Shown: positions 1 to 8,665, numbered from the stretch's first letter. The stretch is DNA of 64,000 nucleotides from Brevundimonas naejangsanensis DSM 23858 (GCF_000421705.1 NZ_ATXN01000002.1:558001-622000); one strand, 5' to 3'. Program-made: numbers and translations. The notes: generated by a model from the sequence alone, not told the origin.

Positions 1-79
1 CATCCTGTTCCGCGCGCTCAAGCCGCGCCGTCGCCGCGCCTCATCGCCGCTGGCCCGCGTGAAGGCGAGGACCGCATGA
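1..79 (+). CDS. lptF: LPS export permease LptF, C-terminal end (partial)
   Basis: Only the last 25 codons are in the window, read in the frame starting at base 2 and ending in TGA at 77-79. The tail is very basic (ALKPRRRRASS), as expected for the cytoplasmic end of a membrane permease. The stop overlaps the lptG start as ATGA. LptF and LptG form the transmembrane part of the LptB2FG lipopolysaccharide extractor, and lptF directly precedes lptG in most Proteobacteria. The assignment rests on this position; the fragment is too short to identify alone. Confidence 0.6.
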   Translation, partial: ILFRALKPRRRRASSPLARVKARTA

Positions 80-1179
80 AGCTCCGTCTCGGCCGCATCG
101 AACGCTATGTGCTGATCCAACAGATGAAGTCGCTGGGCGTGGCCTTGGCCGTCATCGCCGCCCTGGTCATGCTGATCGACTTTGTCGAGGTGTCGCGCGG
201 GCTGAACTCTTCTGGCGAGCTGTCCAGCACGCGGATCTTCGGCCTGGTGCTGATGAAATCGCCCTCGGTCATCCTCCAGCTCCTGCCCTTCGTCTTCCTC
301 TTCGGCACCCTGAGCGCCTTCGTCAGCCTGAACCGGCGCAGCGAACTGATCGCCATGCGGGCGGCGGGGGTGTCGGCCTGGCGCTTCGTCCTGCCCGCGG
401 CGGGCGCCGCCGTGCTGCTGGGCGCGCTGACCGTCACCGTTCTGGGCCCTATGGCCGCAGCGGGCGACGGCGTCTGGCAGCGTGAGCGCGGCCGCATCTC
501 CGGCTCGACGCCCGGAGGCGATTCACGCGAATCCGTCTGGCTGCGGGAAGGCGACGAGAACCGCCAGATGATCATTCGCGGCGGACGGCAGGAACAGGCC
601 ACCGGCCGCCTGCTGGACGCGACCTTCTTCATCTACACCACGACCTCGGGCGGCCATCGCGTCTTCACCGAACGGGTTGATGCGGCCACGGCCACCCTGA
701 ACGCCGGGCGCTGGCGCCTGACCGACGCCTCCGGCGCGCAGACAGGCCAGCGGGCGGTCCGCTACGCCACCCTGGACCTGCCCTCCAACCTGGCCGACAA
801 GGAAGCGTTCCAGCGCTTCGCCCGGCCGCAGTCCACGCCCTTCTGGTCCCTGCCCAATCAGATTCGCCGCATCGAGGACGCCGGCTTCGCCTCCACCGCC
901 TATCGCCTGCGGTTGCAGCAGTTGCTGGCGACGCCGCTGGTCTTCGGCGCCATGTCGATCCTTGCGGCGGCCTTCTCGCTGCGGCTGATGCGTCTGGGCG
1001 ATCTGGCGCGGATGACGGTGGCGGCCGTCGTGCTGGGCTTCGCCTTCTTCTTCCTGAACCAGTTCTCCTCGGCCATGGGCTCGGCCGAAGTGGTGCCCCC
1101 GGTCATCGCCGCCTGGCTGCCGCCCATATTGACGGCTCTCGCCGCCTTTACCTTGCTGATCTATACCGAAGACGGCTAA
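76..1179 (+). CDS. lptG: LPS export ABC permease LptG
   Basis: Inner-membrane subunit of the LptB2FG ABC transporter, which extracts lipopolysaccharide from the inner membrane and passes it to the LptC-LptA bridge. The 367-residue protein has the YjgP/YjgQ layout: N-terminal helices (around residues 15-35, 60-80 and 100-125), a beta-rich periplasmic domain of about 140 residues, and three C-terminal helices (about 283-300, 310-330 and 335-362). The motif LNRRSELIAMRAAGVS near residues 85-100 is the typical LptF/G coupling-helix region. It starts inside the lptF stop codon, so the two are probably translationally coupled. lptD follows after 25 bases. Confidence 0.93.
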   Translation: MKLRLGRIERYVLIQQMKSLGVALAVIAALVMLIDFVEVSRGLNSSGELSSTRIFGLVLMKSPSVILQLLPFVFLFGTLSAFVSLNRRSELIAMRAAGVSAWRFVLPAAGAAVLLGALTVTVLGPMAAAGDGVWQRERGRISGSTPGGDSRESVWLREGDENRQMIIRGGRQEQATGRLLDATFFIYTTTSGGHRVFTERVDAATATLNAGRWRLTDASGAQTGQRAVRYATLDLPSNLADKEAFQRFARPQSTPFWSLPNQIRRIEDAGFASTAYRLRLQQLLATPLVFGAMSILAAAFSLRLMRLGDLARMTVAAVVLGFAFFFLNQFSSAMGSAEVVPPVIAAWLPPILTALAAFTLLIYTEDG

Positions 1180-1204
1180 TCGGGCGGTTTCCGCCCGGCC
1201 GGTA

Positions 1205-3712
1205 ATGAGTGGACACCGCATGACCCATCGCCGCCTCCCCCGTATGGGAGCCCTGCGCCTTCGGCTGTTGACCGGCGCGGCGTTGGTCATAGGCGCGCCC
1301 CTCTCATCCCTGGCCTTCGCCTCGGCCGCACAGGCCCAGACGGCGCCCGTCCCGGTTCAGGCTCCCGCGCAGCCCGCGCCCCAAACCACGACCGAGGCCG
1401 CGCCCGGCGCCGACGGCCTGACGCCCGACGCCGTTTTCGTGGACGCCGATTCCGCTCAGCGTCAGGGCGACGTCATCTCGGCCCACGGCTCGGCCGAGGA
1501 TCGGGTCATGGCGCGCTTTCAGGACCACAGCCTGCGCGCTCAGGACCTCACCTATGACCTCCAGAACCAGGTCGCCACGGCTTCAGGCGACGCCGAACTG
1601 ACGGCGCCGGACGGTTCGGTCGTCCACGCCCAGCGGATCGAACTGGATTCCGACCTCAAGGCGGGCGTCGCCGTCGACCTGGCCACCCGGCTGTCCAACG
1701 GCTCCAGCCTGATGGCCGCCACCGCCGTTCGTCGCTCCGAGACGGTCAGCGAGCTGAACAACGTCATCTTCACCCCCTGCCCGATCTGCACCGTGGACGG
1801 CGCGGCCAAGACGCCCAGCGTCTCCATCCAGGCCTCCAAGGCGGTCCAGAACGAAGAGTTGCGCGCGATTCTGTATCGCGACGTGGTGTTCCGGCTGGGC
1901 GGGGTTCCGATCTTCTACCTGCCCGCCTTCTCTCATCCCGACCCGACCGTGGACCGGGCGTCAGGATTCCTGGTGCCGTGGGGGGATTATCAGGCGGGAC
2001 GCGGGGTCTCGCTGGAGATTCCCTATCTGCACGTCATCTCGCCCTCTGAAGACGTGCTGGTCAGCCCCCAGTTCAACACCAAGGTCGCCCCGCTGCTGAA
2101 CCTGCAGTGGCGCAAGCGATTCACCGACGGGATGATCGTCGCGCGCGGCGGCGCCACCTACGGCCGCAGCTTCGGCGACTTTGATCTGGACGGCGACGGC
2201 CAGGCGGAAAGCAACGTCCGTTTCGGCGACAAGACGACCCGCAGCTATCTGCTGGCCCACGGCAAGTTCGATCCCGACGGCCCGTGGCGCTGGGGCTTCA
2301 CGGCCGAACGTGTCTCGGACAAGACCCTGTTCGACCGCTATGACATCCGCGACGCCTATCAGGACAACGGTCTCTACTACGGCGACAGCCGCCGCCTGAT
2401 CAGCCAGATCTACGCCGAGCGCCAGACCGAGCGGTCCTATCTGTCGGTCGCGGCCTTCACCCTGCAGAGCCTGCGGGTGGCCGAGTTCAACCCGATCACC
2501 CCGGCCCTAAACGTCTTTGAAGACGACAACACCCTGCCGCTGGTGGCGCCGCTGATCGAGGCGCGCTGGGAGCCTGAAGGCCCTGTGCTGGGCGGTCGCC
2601 TGCGCCTGCGCGGCTCGGCCGTGGCGCTGACGCGCGACGCCTATGTCGGCTTCCCGACCCTGGCGCCCGAACTGATTCCCGGCGGGCCGACCGACGGCCT
2701 GCCCGGCGTCGACAGCCGCCGCATCACCGGCCAGGCCGAGTGGCGCCGGGTGCTGACCTCGCCCATCGGCGTGCGGTGGGAGCCCTTCGTGGACCTGCGC
2801 GCCGACGTCTATTCGGTCGATGATCTGCCGCCTGCCCTCGGCGTCGAGAACGAGACCTACACGCGCGCCCGCACCAGCGCCGGCATCGACGTCAGCTATC
2901 CGCTGTACCGCCCTCTCAGCGCCTCGTCCGACCTGATCCTTGAGCCGATGGCCCAGTTGTCGATTTCCAACAAGGCCGACCTGGACCCGCGCATCCCGAA
3001 CGAAGACAGCCAGATCACCGAGTTGGACCACCTGTCCCTGTTCCGCATGGACCGCTTCCCCGGCTACGACCTGCTGGAGGGCGGCCTGCGCTTCACGGCA
3101 GGCGCCCGCGCCACCCTGCGCTGGGACGAGGTGCGTTCGGCCAGCCTGTTCATCGGCCGCAGCATGCGCGCCGACGACCAGGACGAATATCTGACGCCGA
3201 TCCCGGATGATCCGAGCCGCCTCTACGACCCGTCGGGACTGGCCAGCCGGACCTCGGACTGGGTCGTTCAGGGGACTTTCAATCCGTCGGACCGGATGCG
3301 CGGCTGGTTCCACGCCACCGTCGACGGCAATGGCGAGATTCGCCGCGCCGAAGCGACGGTCGACGGCCGCTGGGGGCGCCGCAACCTGGCCAGCGTCAGC
3401 TACATTGTCGACCGCTCCAATCCGCTGGACGGACCCGAAAACCGCAACTACGAATTCGTCCAGCTGTCGGGTCACCAGTTCGTCTATGGCAACTGGGGCG
3501 TGGCGGTGACCGGCATCGCCGATCTGGAACGCGACATCATCACCCGCTCGGAGGTCGGCCTGTTGTTTGACGACGACTGTTTCCGCATCGAGCTGGGCTG
3601 GCGTCGCGACAACACCCGCGTGCGCCCCACCGGCCCGGCCGAGGGCGTCTATATCCGTCTTAACCTCGCCACTTTTGGAGGTTCAGGCTATGATCGCGGC
3701 AATATGCGGTAG
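1205..3712 (+). CDS. lptD: LPS-assembly outer membrane protein LptD
   Basis: Outer-membrane beta-barrel that, with LptE, inserts lipopolysaccharide into the outer leaflet. After a signal peptide (about residues 15-45, ending ASAAQAQ) and a Pro/Gln/Thr-rich linker, residues about 75-185 form the periplasmic OstA beta-jellyroll. The rest is the barrel, rich in alternating aromatic strands. A CPIC cysteine pair sits at the end of the jellyroll and a cysteine in DDDCF near the C terminus; they are likely partners for the interdomain disulfides of this family. An in-frame ATG at 1220 is an equally good start and still leaves a full signal peptide. surA, which encodes a chaperone for this class of barrel, is next. 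Confidence 0.94.
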   Translation: MSGHRMTHRRLPRMGALRLRLLTGAALVIGAPLSSLAFASAAQAQTAPVPVQAPAQPAPQTTTEAAPGADGLTPDAVFVDADSAQRQGDVISAHGSAEDRVMARFQDHSLRAQDLTYDLQNQVATASGDAELTAPDGSVVHAQRIELDSDLKAGVAVDLATRLSNGSSLMAATAVRRSETVSELNNVIFTPCPICTVDGAAKTPSVSIQASKAVQNEELRAILYRDVVFRLGGVPIFYLPAFSHPDPTVDRASGFLVPWGDYQAGRGVSLEIPYLHVISPSEDVLVSPQFNTKVAPLLNLQWRKRFTDGMIVARGGATYGRSFGDFDLDGDGQAESNVRFGDKTTRSYLLAHGKFDPDGPWRWGFTAERVSDKTLFDRYDIRDAYQDNGLYYGDSRRLISQIYAERQTERSYLSVAAFTLQSLRVAEFNPITPALNVFEDDNTLPLVAPLIEARWEPEGPVLGGRLRLRGSAVALTRDAYVGFPTLAPELIPGGPTDGLPGVDSRRITGQAEWRRVLTSPIGVRWEPFVDLRADVYSVDDLPPALGVENETYTRARTSAGIDVSYPLYRPLSASSDLILEPMAQLSISNKADLDPRIPNEDSQITELDHLSLFRMDRFPGYDLLEGGLRFTAGARATLRWDEVRSASLFIGRSMRADDQDEYLTPIPDDPSRLYDPSGLASRTSDWVVQGTFNPSDRMRGWFHATVDGNGEIRRAEATVDGRWGRRNLASVSYIVDRSNPLDGPENRNYEFVQLSGHQFVYGNWGVAVTGIADLERDIITRSEVGLLFDDDCFRIELGWRRDNTRVRPTGPAEGVYIRLNLATFGGSGYDRGNMR

Positions 3713-3814
3713 GCATGGCGTGGATTGCGGCTTACGGGGGTGTATCCCCTTGCGCGGCGGTGCGGACAGCATCGCTCACCGGGTCGGGACCGCTTTAGGG
3801 AATCAGGACTGACG

Positions 3815-5182
3815 ATGCGTTTGAAGCGTTACTCTATGGGAGCCGCCCTGGCCGCCCTTATGGTCGTGACGGCCGTGGAGCCTTCGTGGGCCCAGACGGC
3901 GCCTGCTCAGACAGCGCCTGCTCAGACGGCGCCCGCAGCCGGCGCTCTGAATCCCGCGGCGGAAGAAGCGCCACAGCGCGCGACCGCCGCGCCCCAGTTC
4001 CGCATGGCCGACGGCATCATCGCCACGGTCAACGACCGCATCATCACGGGCTTCGACCTGCGCCAGCGTATGCTGGTCGTCATGGCCATGTCCCAGTTGC
4101 AGCCGACCGAAGAAAACATCGCCGCGATCCAGCAGCAGGCGCTGAACGACCTTATCGAACAGCACCTTCAGGCGCAGGAAATCGCCAAGTTCGACCAGTT
4201 GAGGATCACTGACGACGAGGTCGATCGTGAAATCGCCGACATGGCGCGCCAGGCGGGCGCCAGTCCTGAATCCTTCCTCACCTTCCTGCAGCAGGGCGGC
4301 ATCGCCCTTCCCGCCTTCCGCGAACAGATCCGCACCGAGGTGGGCTGGCGCGAACTGGTCGGCGGCCGCTTCCGCGACCGCGCCCGCGTCAGCAAGAGCC
4401 AGGTCGATCAGGCCATGCGCCAACTGACGGAATCGGCCACCAAGCCCCAGTATCTGGTCGGCGAAATCTACCTCGAAGCGGCTCGTGTCGGCGGGATGCA
4501 GGAAGCCATGAGCGGCGCCCGCCAACTGGTGCAGCAGATGATCCAGGGCGCTCCCTTCATGGCCGTGGCGCGCCAATTCTCGGCCGCCCCTTCGGCCGCG
4601 CGCGGCGGCGACGCCGGCTGGATCGTCCAAGGCACGACCCAGCCCGCCCTGGAATCGGTCATGGACACCCTTGAGGTCGGCCAGCTGTCGAACCCCATTC
4701 CCGTCGATGGCGGGGTCTACATCCTTTACATGCGCGACAAGCGCTCGGGCGTCTCGACCAGCATGGTCAAGATGAAGCAGGTCATGATCGAACTGCCCGA
4801 GACCGCCGACGAGGCCCAGGTCGCCGCCGCCACCCAGCGCCTGGACGCCCTGCGCGGCGAACTGACGTGCGACAATATCCTGACCCGCGCCCGCTCCGAA
4901 ACCGGCCTGCTGGGCGCTGATCTGGGCGAAAGCGACGTCGCGGATCTGCTGCCGCAGTTCCAGCAGGTCGCCCGCTCGGCCGAGGTCGGCTCCATCAGCA
5001 CCGCAGTGCGTACCCCGCTGGGCGTCCATCTGCTGGCCGTCTGCGACCGTCGCCTGGGCGGCCCCGAAGCCCCCTCTGCGCAACAGGTCGAAAGCCGCCT
5101 GCAGAACCAGAACTACGCCATGCTGGGCCGCCGCTACCTGCGCGATCTGCGCGAAGACGCCCTGATCGAAATCAAGCAATGA
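3815..5182 (+). CDS. surA: Periplasmic peptidyl-prolyl isomerase/chaperone SurA
   Basis: Periplasmic chaperone that escorts unfolded outer-membrane proteins, LptD among them, to the BAM complex. The ATG at 3815 is chosen because AGGA lies 6 bases upstream and a Sec signal peptide (ending PSWAQ) follows at once; the frame stays open further upstream but without such signals. The 455-residue protein has a Thr/Ala/Pro-Gln repeat linker, a SurA N-terminal domain (MADGIIATVNDRIIT), a parvulin domain (about 205-310, with AARGGDAGW) and a weaker second parvulin-like domain. Its stop overlaps the pdxA start. Confidence 0.9.
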   Translation: MRLKRYSMGAALAALMVVTAVEPSWAQTAPAQTAPAQTAPAAGALNPAAEEAPQRATAAPQFRMADGIIATVNDRIITGFDLRQRMLVVMAMSQLQPTEENIAAIQQQALNDLIEQHLQAQEIAKFDQLRITDDEVDREIADMARQAGASPESFLTFLQQGGIALPAFREQIRTEVGWRELVGGRFRDRARVSKSQVDQAMRQLTESATKPQYLVGEIYLEAARVGGMQEAMSGARQLVQQMIQGAPFMAVARQFSAAPSAARGGDAGWIVQGTTQPALESVMDTLEVGQLSNPIPVDGGVYILYMRDKRSGVSTSMVKMKQVMIELPETADEAQVAAATQRLDALRGELTCDNILTRARSETGLLGADLGESDVADLLPQFQQVARSAEVGSISTAVRTPLGVHLLAVCDRRLGGPEAPSAQQVESRLQNQNYAMLGRRYLRDLREDALIEIKQ

Positions 5183-6198
5183 CGATGCCCCGGCCGCTCA
5201 TCGTCACGATGGGCGACCCCGCCGGGGTCGGGCCGGAGATCATCGCCCGCGCCTGGTCGGTGCTGTCGTCGCCGCCCGGCCCGCTGGCTCCGATCACGCC
5301 CTTCGTCGTGGTCGGCGACGCGGAGACGATGAAAGCGCAGGACCAGCCGGTCGAGGCCGTGCTCAGCCCGTCAGACGCAGCTTCCGTCTTCGGCCGCGCC
5401 ATCCCTGTTCTGCACCATCCGGCGCCCGCGCCCGTCACCCCCGGCCAGCCCGACCCCGCCAACGCCGTCGCCGTGGCCGACTGGATCGAGCGCGGCGTCG
5501 ATCTGGTGCTGTCGGGCGAAGGCTGCGGTCTGGTGACGGCGCCCATCGCCAAGGCGCCCATGTACGCCTCCGGCTTCCGCTTTCCCGGCCACACCGAGTT
5601 CATCGCCGAACTGACCGCCGACATCCCCTTCAGCGGCACGCGCGGCCCTGTAATGATGCTGACGGCGAAAGATCTGCGCGCCTGCCTCGTCACCATCCAT
5701 GTGCCGATCGACCAGTTGCCTGAACTGGTGACAGGCGAACGCGTCGCCCGCGTCGCCCGCGTAGTCCACGAATCGATGAAGCGCGACTTCGGCATCGCCT
5801 CCCCGCGTCTGGCGATGGCCGCCCTCAATCCGCACGCAGGCGAAGGCGGCGCCATCGGCCTGCAGGAGGTGACGGTGCTGCGTCCCGCCGCCGAGGCCCT
5901 GCGGGCCGAGGGGCTGAACATCACCGATCCCCTGCCCGCCGACACCCTGTTTCACGAAGAGGCGCGGGCGCGCTACGACGCCGTCGTCTGCCTCTATCAC
6001 GATCAGGCGCTGATCCCGGTGAAGACGCTGGATTTCTGGGGCGGGGTGAACGCCACCCTCGGCCTGCCCATCGTCCGCACCTCTCCCGATCACGGCACCG
6101 GCTTCGACATCGCCGGCAAGGGCGTGGCTCGCGCCGACAGTTTCATCGCCGCCGTCCGCCTGGCTTCTGAGATGGCGTCCGCCCGCGTCAACCGATAG
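5179..6198 (+). CDS. pdxA: 4-hydroxythreonine-4-phosphate dehydrogenase PdxA
   Basis: NAD-dependent enzyme of the DXP-dependent pyridoxal phosphate pathway. It oxidises 4-phosphohydroxy-L-threonine; the product decarboxylates and is condensed by PdxJ. Family motifs are GDPAGVGPEI at the N terminus, TAPIAKAPMYASG, FPGHTEF, the metal-binding histidine in YHDQALIPVK and SPDHGTGFDIAGKG at the C terminus. The length of 339 is normal. The start overlaps the surA stop as ATGA; a second ATG two codons later is also possible. In many Proteobacteria rsmA follows directly; here a repeat-flanked DUF559 gene lies between. Confidence 0.94.
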   Translation: MTMPRPLIVTMGDPAGVGPEIIARAWSVLSSPPGPLAPITPFVVVGDAETMKAQDQPVEAVLSPSDAASVFGRAIPVLHHPAPAPVTPGQPDPANAVAVADWIERGVDLVLSGEGCGLVTAPIAKAPMYASGFRFPGHTEFIAELTADIPFSGTRGPVMMLTAKDLRACLVTIHVPIDQLPELVTGERVARVARVVHESMKRDFGIASPRLAMAALNPHAGEGGAIGLQEVTVLRPAAEALRAEGLNITDPLPADTLFHEEARARYDAVVCLYHDQALIPVKTLDFWGGVNATLGLPIVRTSPDHGTGFDIAGKGVARADSFIAAVRLASEMASARVNR

Positions 6199-6250
6199 CC
6201 TTCTCCCCTCGGGGGAGAAGGTGGGCGCCGAAGGCGCTCGGATGAGGGGG
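6199..6250 (+). repeat. REP-like palindrome, family A, left arm of DUF559 element
   Basis: It begins at the base after the pdxA stop. A perfect 10-bp hairpin (CCTTCTCCCC at 6199-6208 pairing with 6212-6221) is followed by TGG and a second hairpin (GCGCC, loop GAA, GGCGC, at 6225-6237), and it ends in CGGATGAGGGGG. The same architecture recurs inverted at 6613-6664 and as a pair at 44990-45157. There is no T-run, so it is not an ordinary terminator. Its GAGGGGG end lies 8 bases before the DUF559 ATG and can serve as its ribosome-binding site. Confidence 0.88.
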
Positions 6251-6258
6251 CGGCGACC

Positions 6259-6672
6259 ATGTGGCAAACGCCAGACCGCACAAGGCGCGCCCGTCGGCAA
6301 CGCCGAACCCTGAACCACGCCGAGGCAATATTTTGGCGAATTGTCCGTGACCGCCGCTTCGATAACCTCAAGTTTCGTCGTCAGACGCCGGTCTGCGGCC
6401 TGATCTGCGACTTCGCCTGCACGGAAATTCGACTCATCGTAGAGCTGGACGGCGGCGTTCATAAGCTTCATGACGCCCAGGATGCTGAACGTGACGCCAG
6501 ACTGGAGCAGGCGGGATCCATGGTGCTGAGATCGGGCAATGAGGCCTTCCTGTCCGACCCTAACGTCCTGTTGGGCGCGATCCGCCTTCGTGCGGCGCAG
6601 ATGCGGACCCAGCCCCCTCATCCGAGCGGCTCCGCCGCCCACCTTCTCCCCCGAGAGGAGAAGGAAAAGTGA
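6259..6672 (+). CDS. DUF559 (Vsr-like) endonuclease-fold protein within a REP-like inverted repeat
   Basis: A 137-residue protein of the DUF559 family, predicted to have the PD-(D/E)XK/very-short-patch-repair nuclease fold. Visible hallmarks are the LNHAEAIFW segment (18-26), FRRQTPV (39-45), Asp51 in CDF, and Glu62-x-Asp64 with His68 in VELDGGVH. The domain ends near residue 118. Residues 119-137 (PPHPSGSAAHLLPRE and on) are simply the translation of the right inverted-repeat arm. The gene lies between pdxA and rsmA, two genes that are usually adjacent, so the cassette looks inserted. The stop overlaps the rsmA GTG start. No cellular function is known to me for the family. Confidence 0.85.
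   Translation: MWQTPDRTRRARRQRRTLNHAEAIFWRIVRDRRFDNLKFRRQTPVCGLICDFACTEIRLIVELDGGVHKLHDAQDAERDARLEQAGSMVLRSGNEAFLSDPNVLLGAIRLRAAQMRTQPPHPSGSAAHLLPREEKEK
6613..6664 (-). repeat. REP-like palindrome, family A, right arm of DUF559 element
   Basis: Inverted copy of the 6199-6250 arm. Read on the minus strand it gives the CCTTCTCC hairpin, then a variable-stem hairpin (GCGGC, loop GGA, GCCGC; plus-strand 6626-6638), then CGGATGAGGGGG. The stem differs from that of the left arm (GCGCC/GGCGC) but both sides have changed, so pairing is kept. The arm is translated as the C terminus of the DUF559 protein, and its GGAG at 6657-6660 lies 8 bases before the rsmA start. Confidence 0.88.
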
Positions 6673-7475
6673 CTTTGCCCACCCTGCGTGAAACGCTCGA
6701 CGCCCACGGCCTGTCGGCCAAGAAGAGCTTCGGCCAGCATTTCCTGCTGGACCTGAACGTCACGCGGAAGATCGTCCGCTACGCCGGGCCGTTCGACGGC
6801 CGCGCCGTCATCGAGGTCGGCCCCGGCCCCGGCGGCCTGACCCGCGCCCTGCTGGAAAGTGATGCGGGCAAGGTGGTGCTGGTCGAGAAGGACCCCCGCT
6901 TCATCCCGCTGCTGTCCGAACTGGACGACGGCTCGGGCCGCCTGACCATCGTCGAGGCCGACGCCCTGAAGGTGAAGGAAGCCGACTTGGTCGAGGGACC
7001 GGCGCACCTCGTCTCCAACCTGCCTTACAACGTCGGCACGCCGCTGCTGATCAAATGGCTGACGGGGCCGTGGAGCCCTTGCGCCCTCACCCTGATGTTC
7101 CAGAAGGAGGTCGCCGAGCGCGTGGTGGCCCAGCCCGGCGAGGACGCCTATGGCCGCCTGGCCGTCATCAGTCAGGCCGTGGCCGAGGCGCGCATCGTCA
7201 TGCACCTGCCCGCCGCCGCCTTCACCCCGCCGCCCAAGGTGGCCTCGGCTGTGGTGCATCTGATACCCTTGGCCGAGCGCCCCGCCCCCGACCGCCTGAA
7301 GCGGCTGGAACGGGTCACGGCGGCCGCCTTCGGCCAGCGTCGCAAGATGCTGCGCTCCAGCCTAAAACAACTCGGCGGCGCCGCCCTTTGCGAAGCCGCT
7401 GGAATCGAACCCGACGCCCGCGCCGAGACCATCGACGTGGCGGGCTTCCTCAGATTGGCCGACGCTTTGACATGA
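6669..7475 (+). CDS. rsmA: 16S rRNA (A1518/A1519-N6) dimethyltransferase RsmA/KsgA
   Basis: Transfers four methyl groups from SAM to two adjacent adenosines in the 3' terminal hairpin of 16S rRNA during late small-subunit assembly. The 268-residue protein shows KKSFGQHFL, the SAM-binding EVGPGPGGLT, the acidic VEKDPRF and VEADAL loops, and the catalytic SNLPYNVGTPL motif, then a C-terminal helical domain. The start is GTG, overlapping the DUF559 stop; its ribosome-binding site (GGAG 6657-6660) belongs to the repeat arm. The stop overlaps the next gene as ATGA. Order lptD-surA-pdxA-rsmA is conserved in Proteobacteria. Confidence 0.94.
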   Translation: MTLPTLRETLDAHGLSAKKSFGQHFLLDLNVTRKIVRYAGPFDGRAVIEVGPGPGGLTRALLESDAGKVVLVEKDPRFIPLLSELDDGSGRLTIVEADALKVKEADLVEGPAHLVSNLPYNVGTPLLIKWLTGPWSPCALTLMFQKEVAERVVAQPGEDAYGRLAVISQAVAEARIVMHLPAAAFTPPPKVASAVVHLIPLAERPAPDRLKRLERVTAAAFGQRRKMLRSSLKQLGGAALCEAAGIEPDARAETIDVAGFLRLADALT

Positions 7476-8629
7476 CAGTAGAAATCGAACCCTTCCGCGC
7501 CATCGCCATCAGCCGCATCGCCCATGAGATGAAGGCCAAGGGCCAGTCGGTCATCCATATGGAGTTCGGCCAGCCCTCGACCGGCGCCCCTGCGCCCGCC
7601 CTGGCCGAGGCGCACCGCGTGATCGACGCCGAGGCCGGCGGCTATTGGGAAAGCCCCCTGCTGCGCGCCCGCGTGGCCAAGCTGTATAAAGACCGCTACG
7701 GCGTCGTCATAGATCCCGAGCGCGTCATCATGACGGCCGGCGCCTCGCCCGCTCTGGTGGTGGCGCTGAACATGCGCTTCGCCCCCGGCGACCGCGTCGC
7801 CATCGCCCGCCCCGGCTACGTCGCCTATCGCAACACGATGAAGGCCCTGCACATCGTCCCGCAGGAGATAGACTGCGGCCCCGACGTGCGCTTCCAACTG
7901 ACGGCCAAGGCCCTGCGCGAACTGGACCCGGCGCCCAAGGGCGTCATTATCGCCAGCCCGGCCAACCCGACCGGCACCGTCATCGCGGAGGATGAGCTGA
8001 AGGCGATTGTCGAGGTCTGCCGCGAGCGCAACATCAGCATCATCTCGGACGAGATCTATCACGGCATCACCTACGGCCACGACACGCCCTGCATGCTGCA
8101 GTTCGACGACAAGGCCATGATCGTCAACAGCTTCTCCAAATACTGGAGCATGGCGGGCTGGCGCCTCGGCTGGCTGATCCTGCCGGAAGAAGAGGTCCAG
8201 CAGGCCCGCGCGCGCATGGGCAACATGTTCCTGACGCCGCCGACGCTCAGCCAGTTCGCAGGTCTGGCCGCCATGGACTGCGAAGAAGAGCTGGAAGCCA
8301 ACATCGACGTCTATCGCGCCAATCGCGAGCTGATGCTGAAGGCGCTACCCGCCATGGGCCTGCGCTCGATCGCCCCGCCGGACGGCGCCTTCTACATCTA
8401 TGCGGACATCGGCCACCTGACCAACGACAGCATGGCCTTCTGCGAGAAGCTGGTGCGCGAGACGGGCGTGGCCACGGCGCCGGGCGTCGACTTCGATCCG
8501 GTCAACGGCCACCGCTTCATCCGCTTCAGCTTCGCCGTCTCGACGCCCGAGATCGAGGACGCGCTCAGCCGCCTTAAGCCTTTCTTCGCCGCCCGCACCG
8601 AAGAGACCCAGGAACAGCAGACCGCGTAA
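7472..8629 (+). CDS. PLP-dependent class I/II aminotransferase
   Basis: A 385-residue fold-type I aminotransferase related to AspC/AlaA-type enzymes; the substrate cannot be told from sequence. Seen are SPANPTGTV (Asn contacting the PLP ring), SDEIYHGI (Asp pairing with the pyridine nitrogen), SFSKYWSMAGWRLGW with the Schiff-base lysine, and a C-terminal FIRFSFA segment with the carboxylate-binding arginine. The ATG at 7472 overlaps the rsmA stop, so it is cotranslated with rsmA. The frame is open upstream inside rsmA, but that part is a shadow. Confidence 0.88.
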   Translation: MTVEIEPFRAIAISRIAHEMKAKGQSVIHMEFGQPSTGAPAPALAEAHRVIDAEAGGYWESPLLRARVAKLYKDRYGVVIDPERVIMTAGASPALVVALNMRFAPGDRVAIARPGYVAYRNTMKALHIVPQEIDCGPDVRFQLTAKALRELDPAPKGVIIASPANPTGTVIAEDELKAIVEVCRERNISIISDEIYHGITYGHDTPCMLQFDDKAMIVNSFSKYWSMAGWRLGWLILPEEEVQQARARMGNMFLTPPTLSQFAGLAAMDCEEELEANIDVYRANRELMLKALPAMGLRSIAPPDGAFYIYADIGHLTNDSMAFCEKLVRETGVATAPGVDFDPVNGHRFIRFSFAVSTPEIEDALSRLKPFFAARTEETQEQQTA

Positions 8630-8665
8630 ACGCGTTCGACAAGTCCCGGAACCTTCGGAGCTTTC

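Noticed and set aside
6199..6221. The first hairpin after pdxA as an intrinsic terminator
   Set aside because: It has no T-run, recurs as part of a dispersed repeat family, and genes downstream overlap each other as in an operon.
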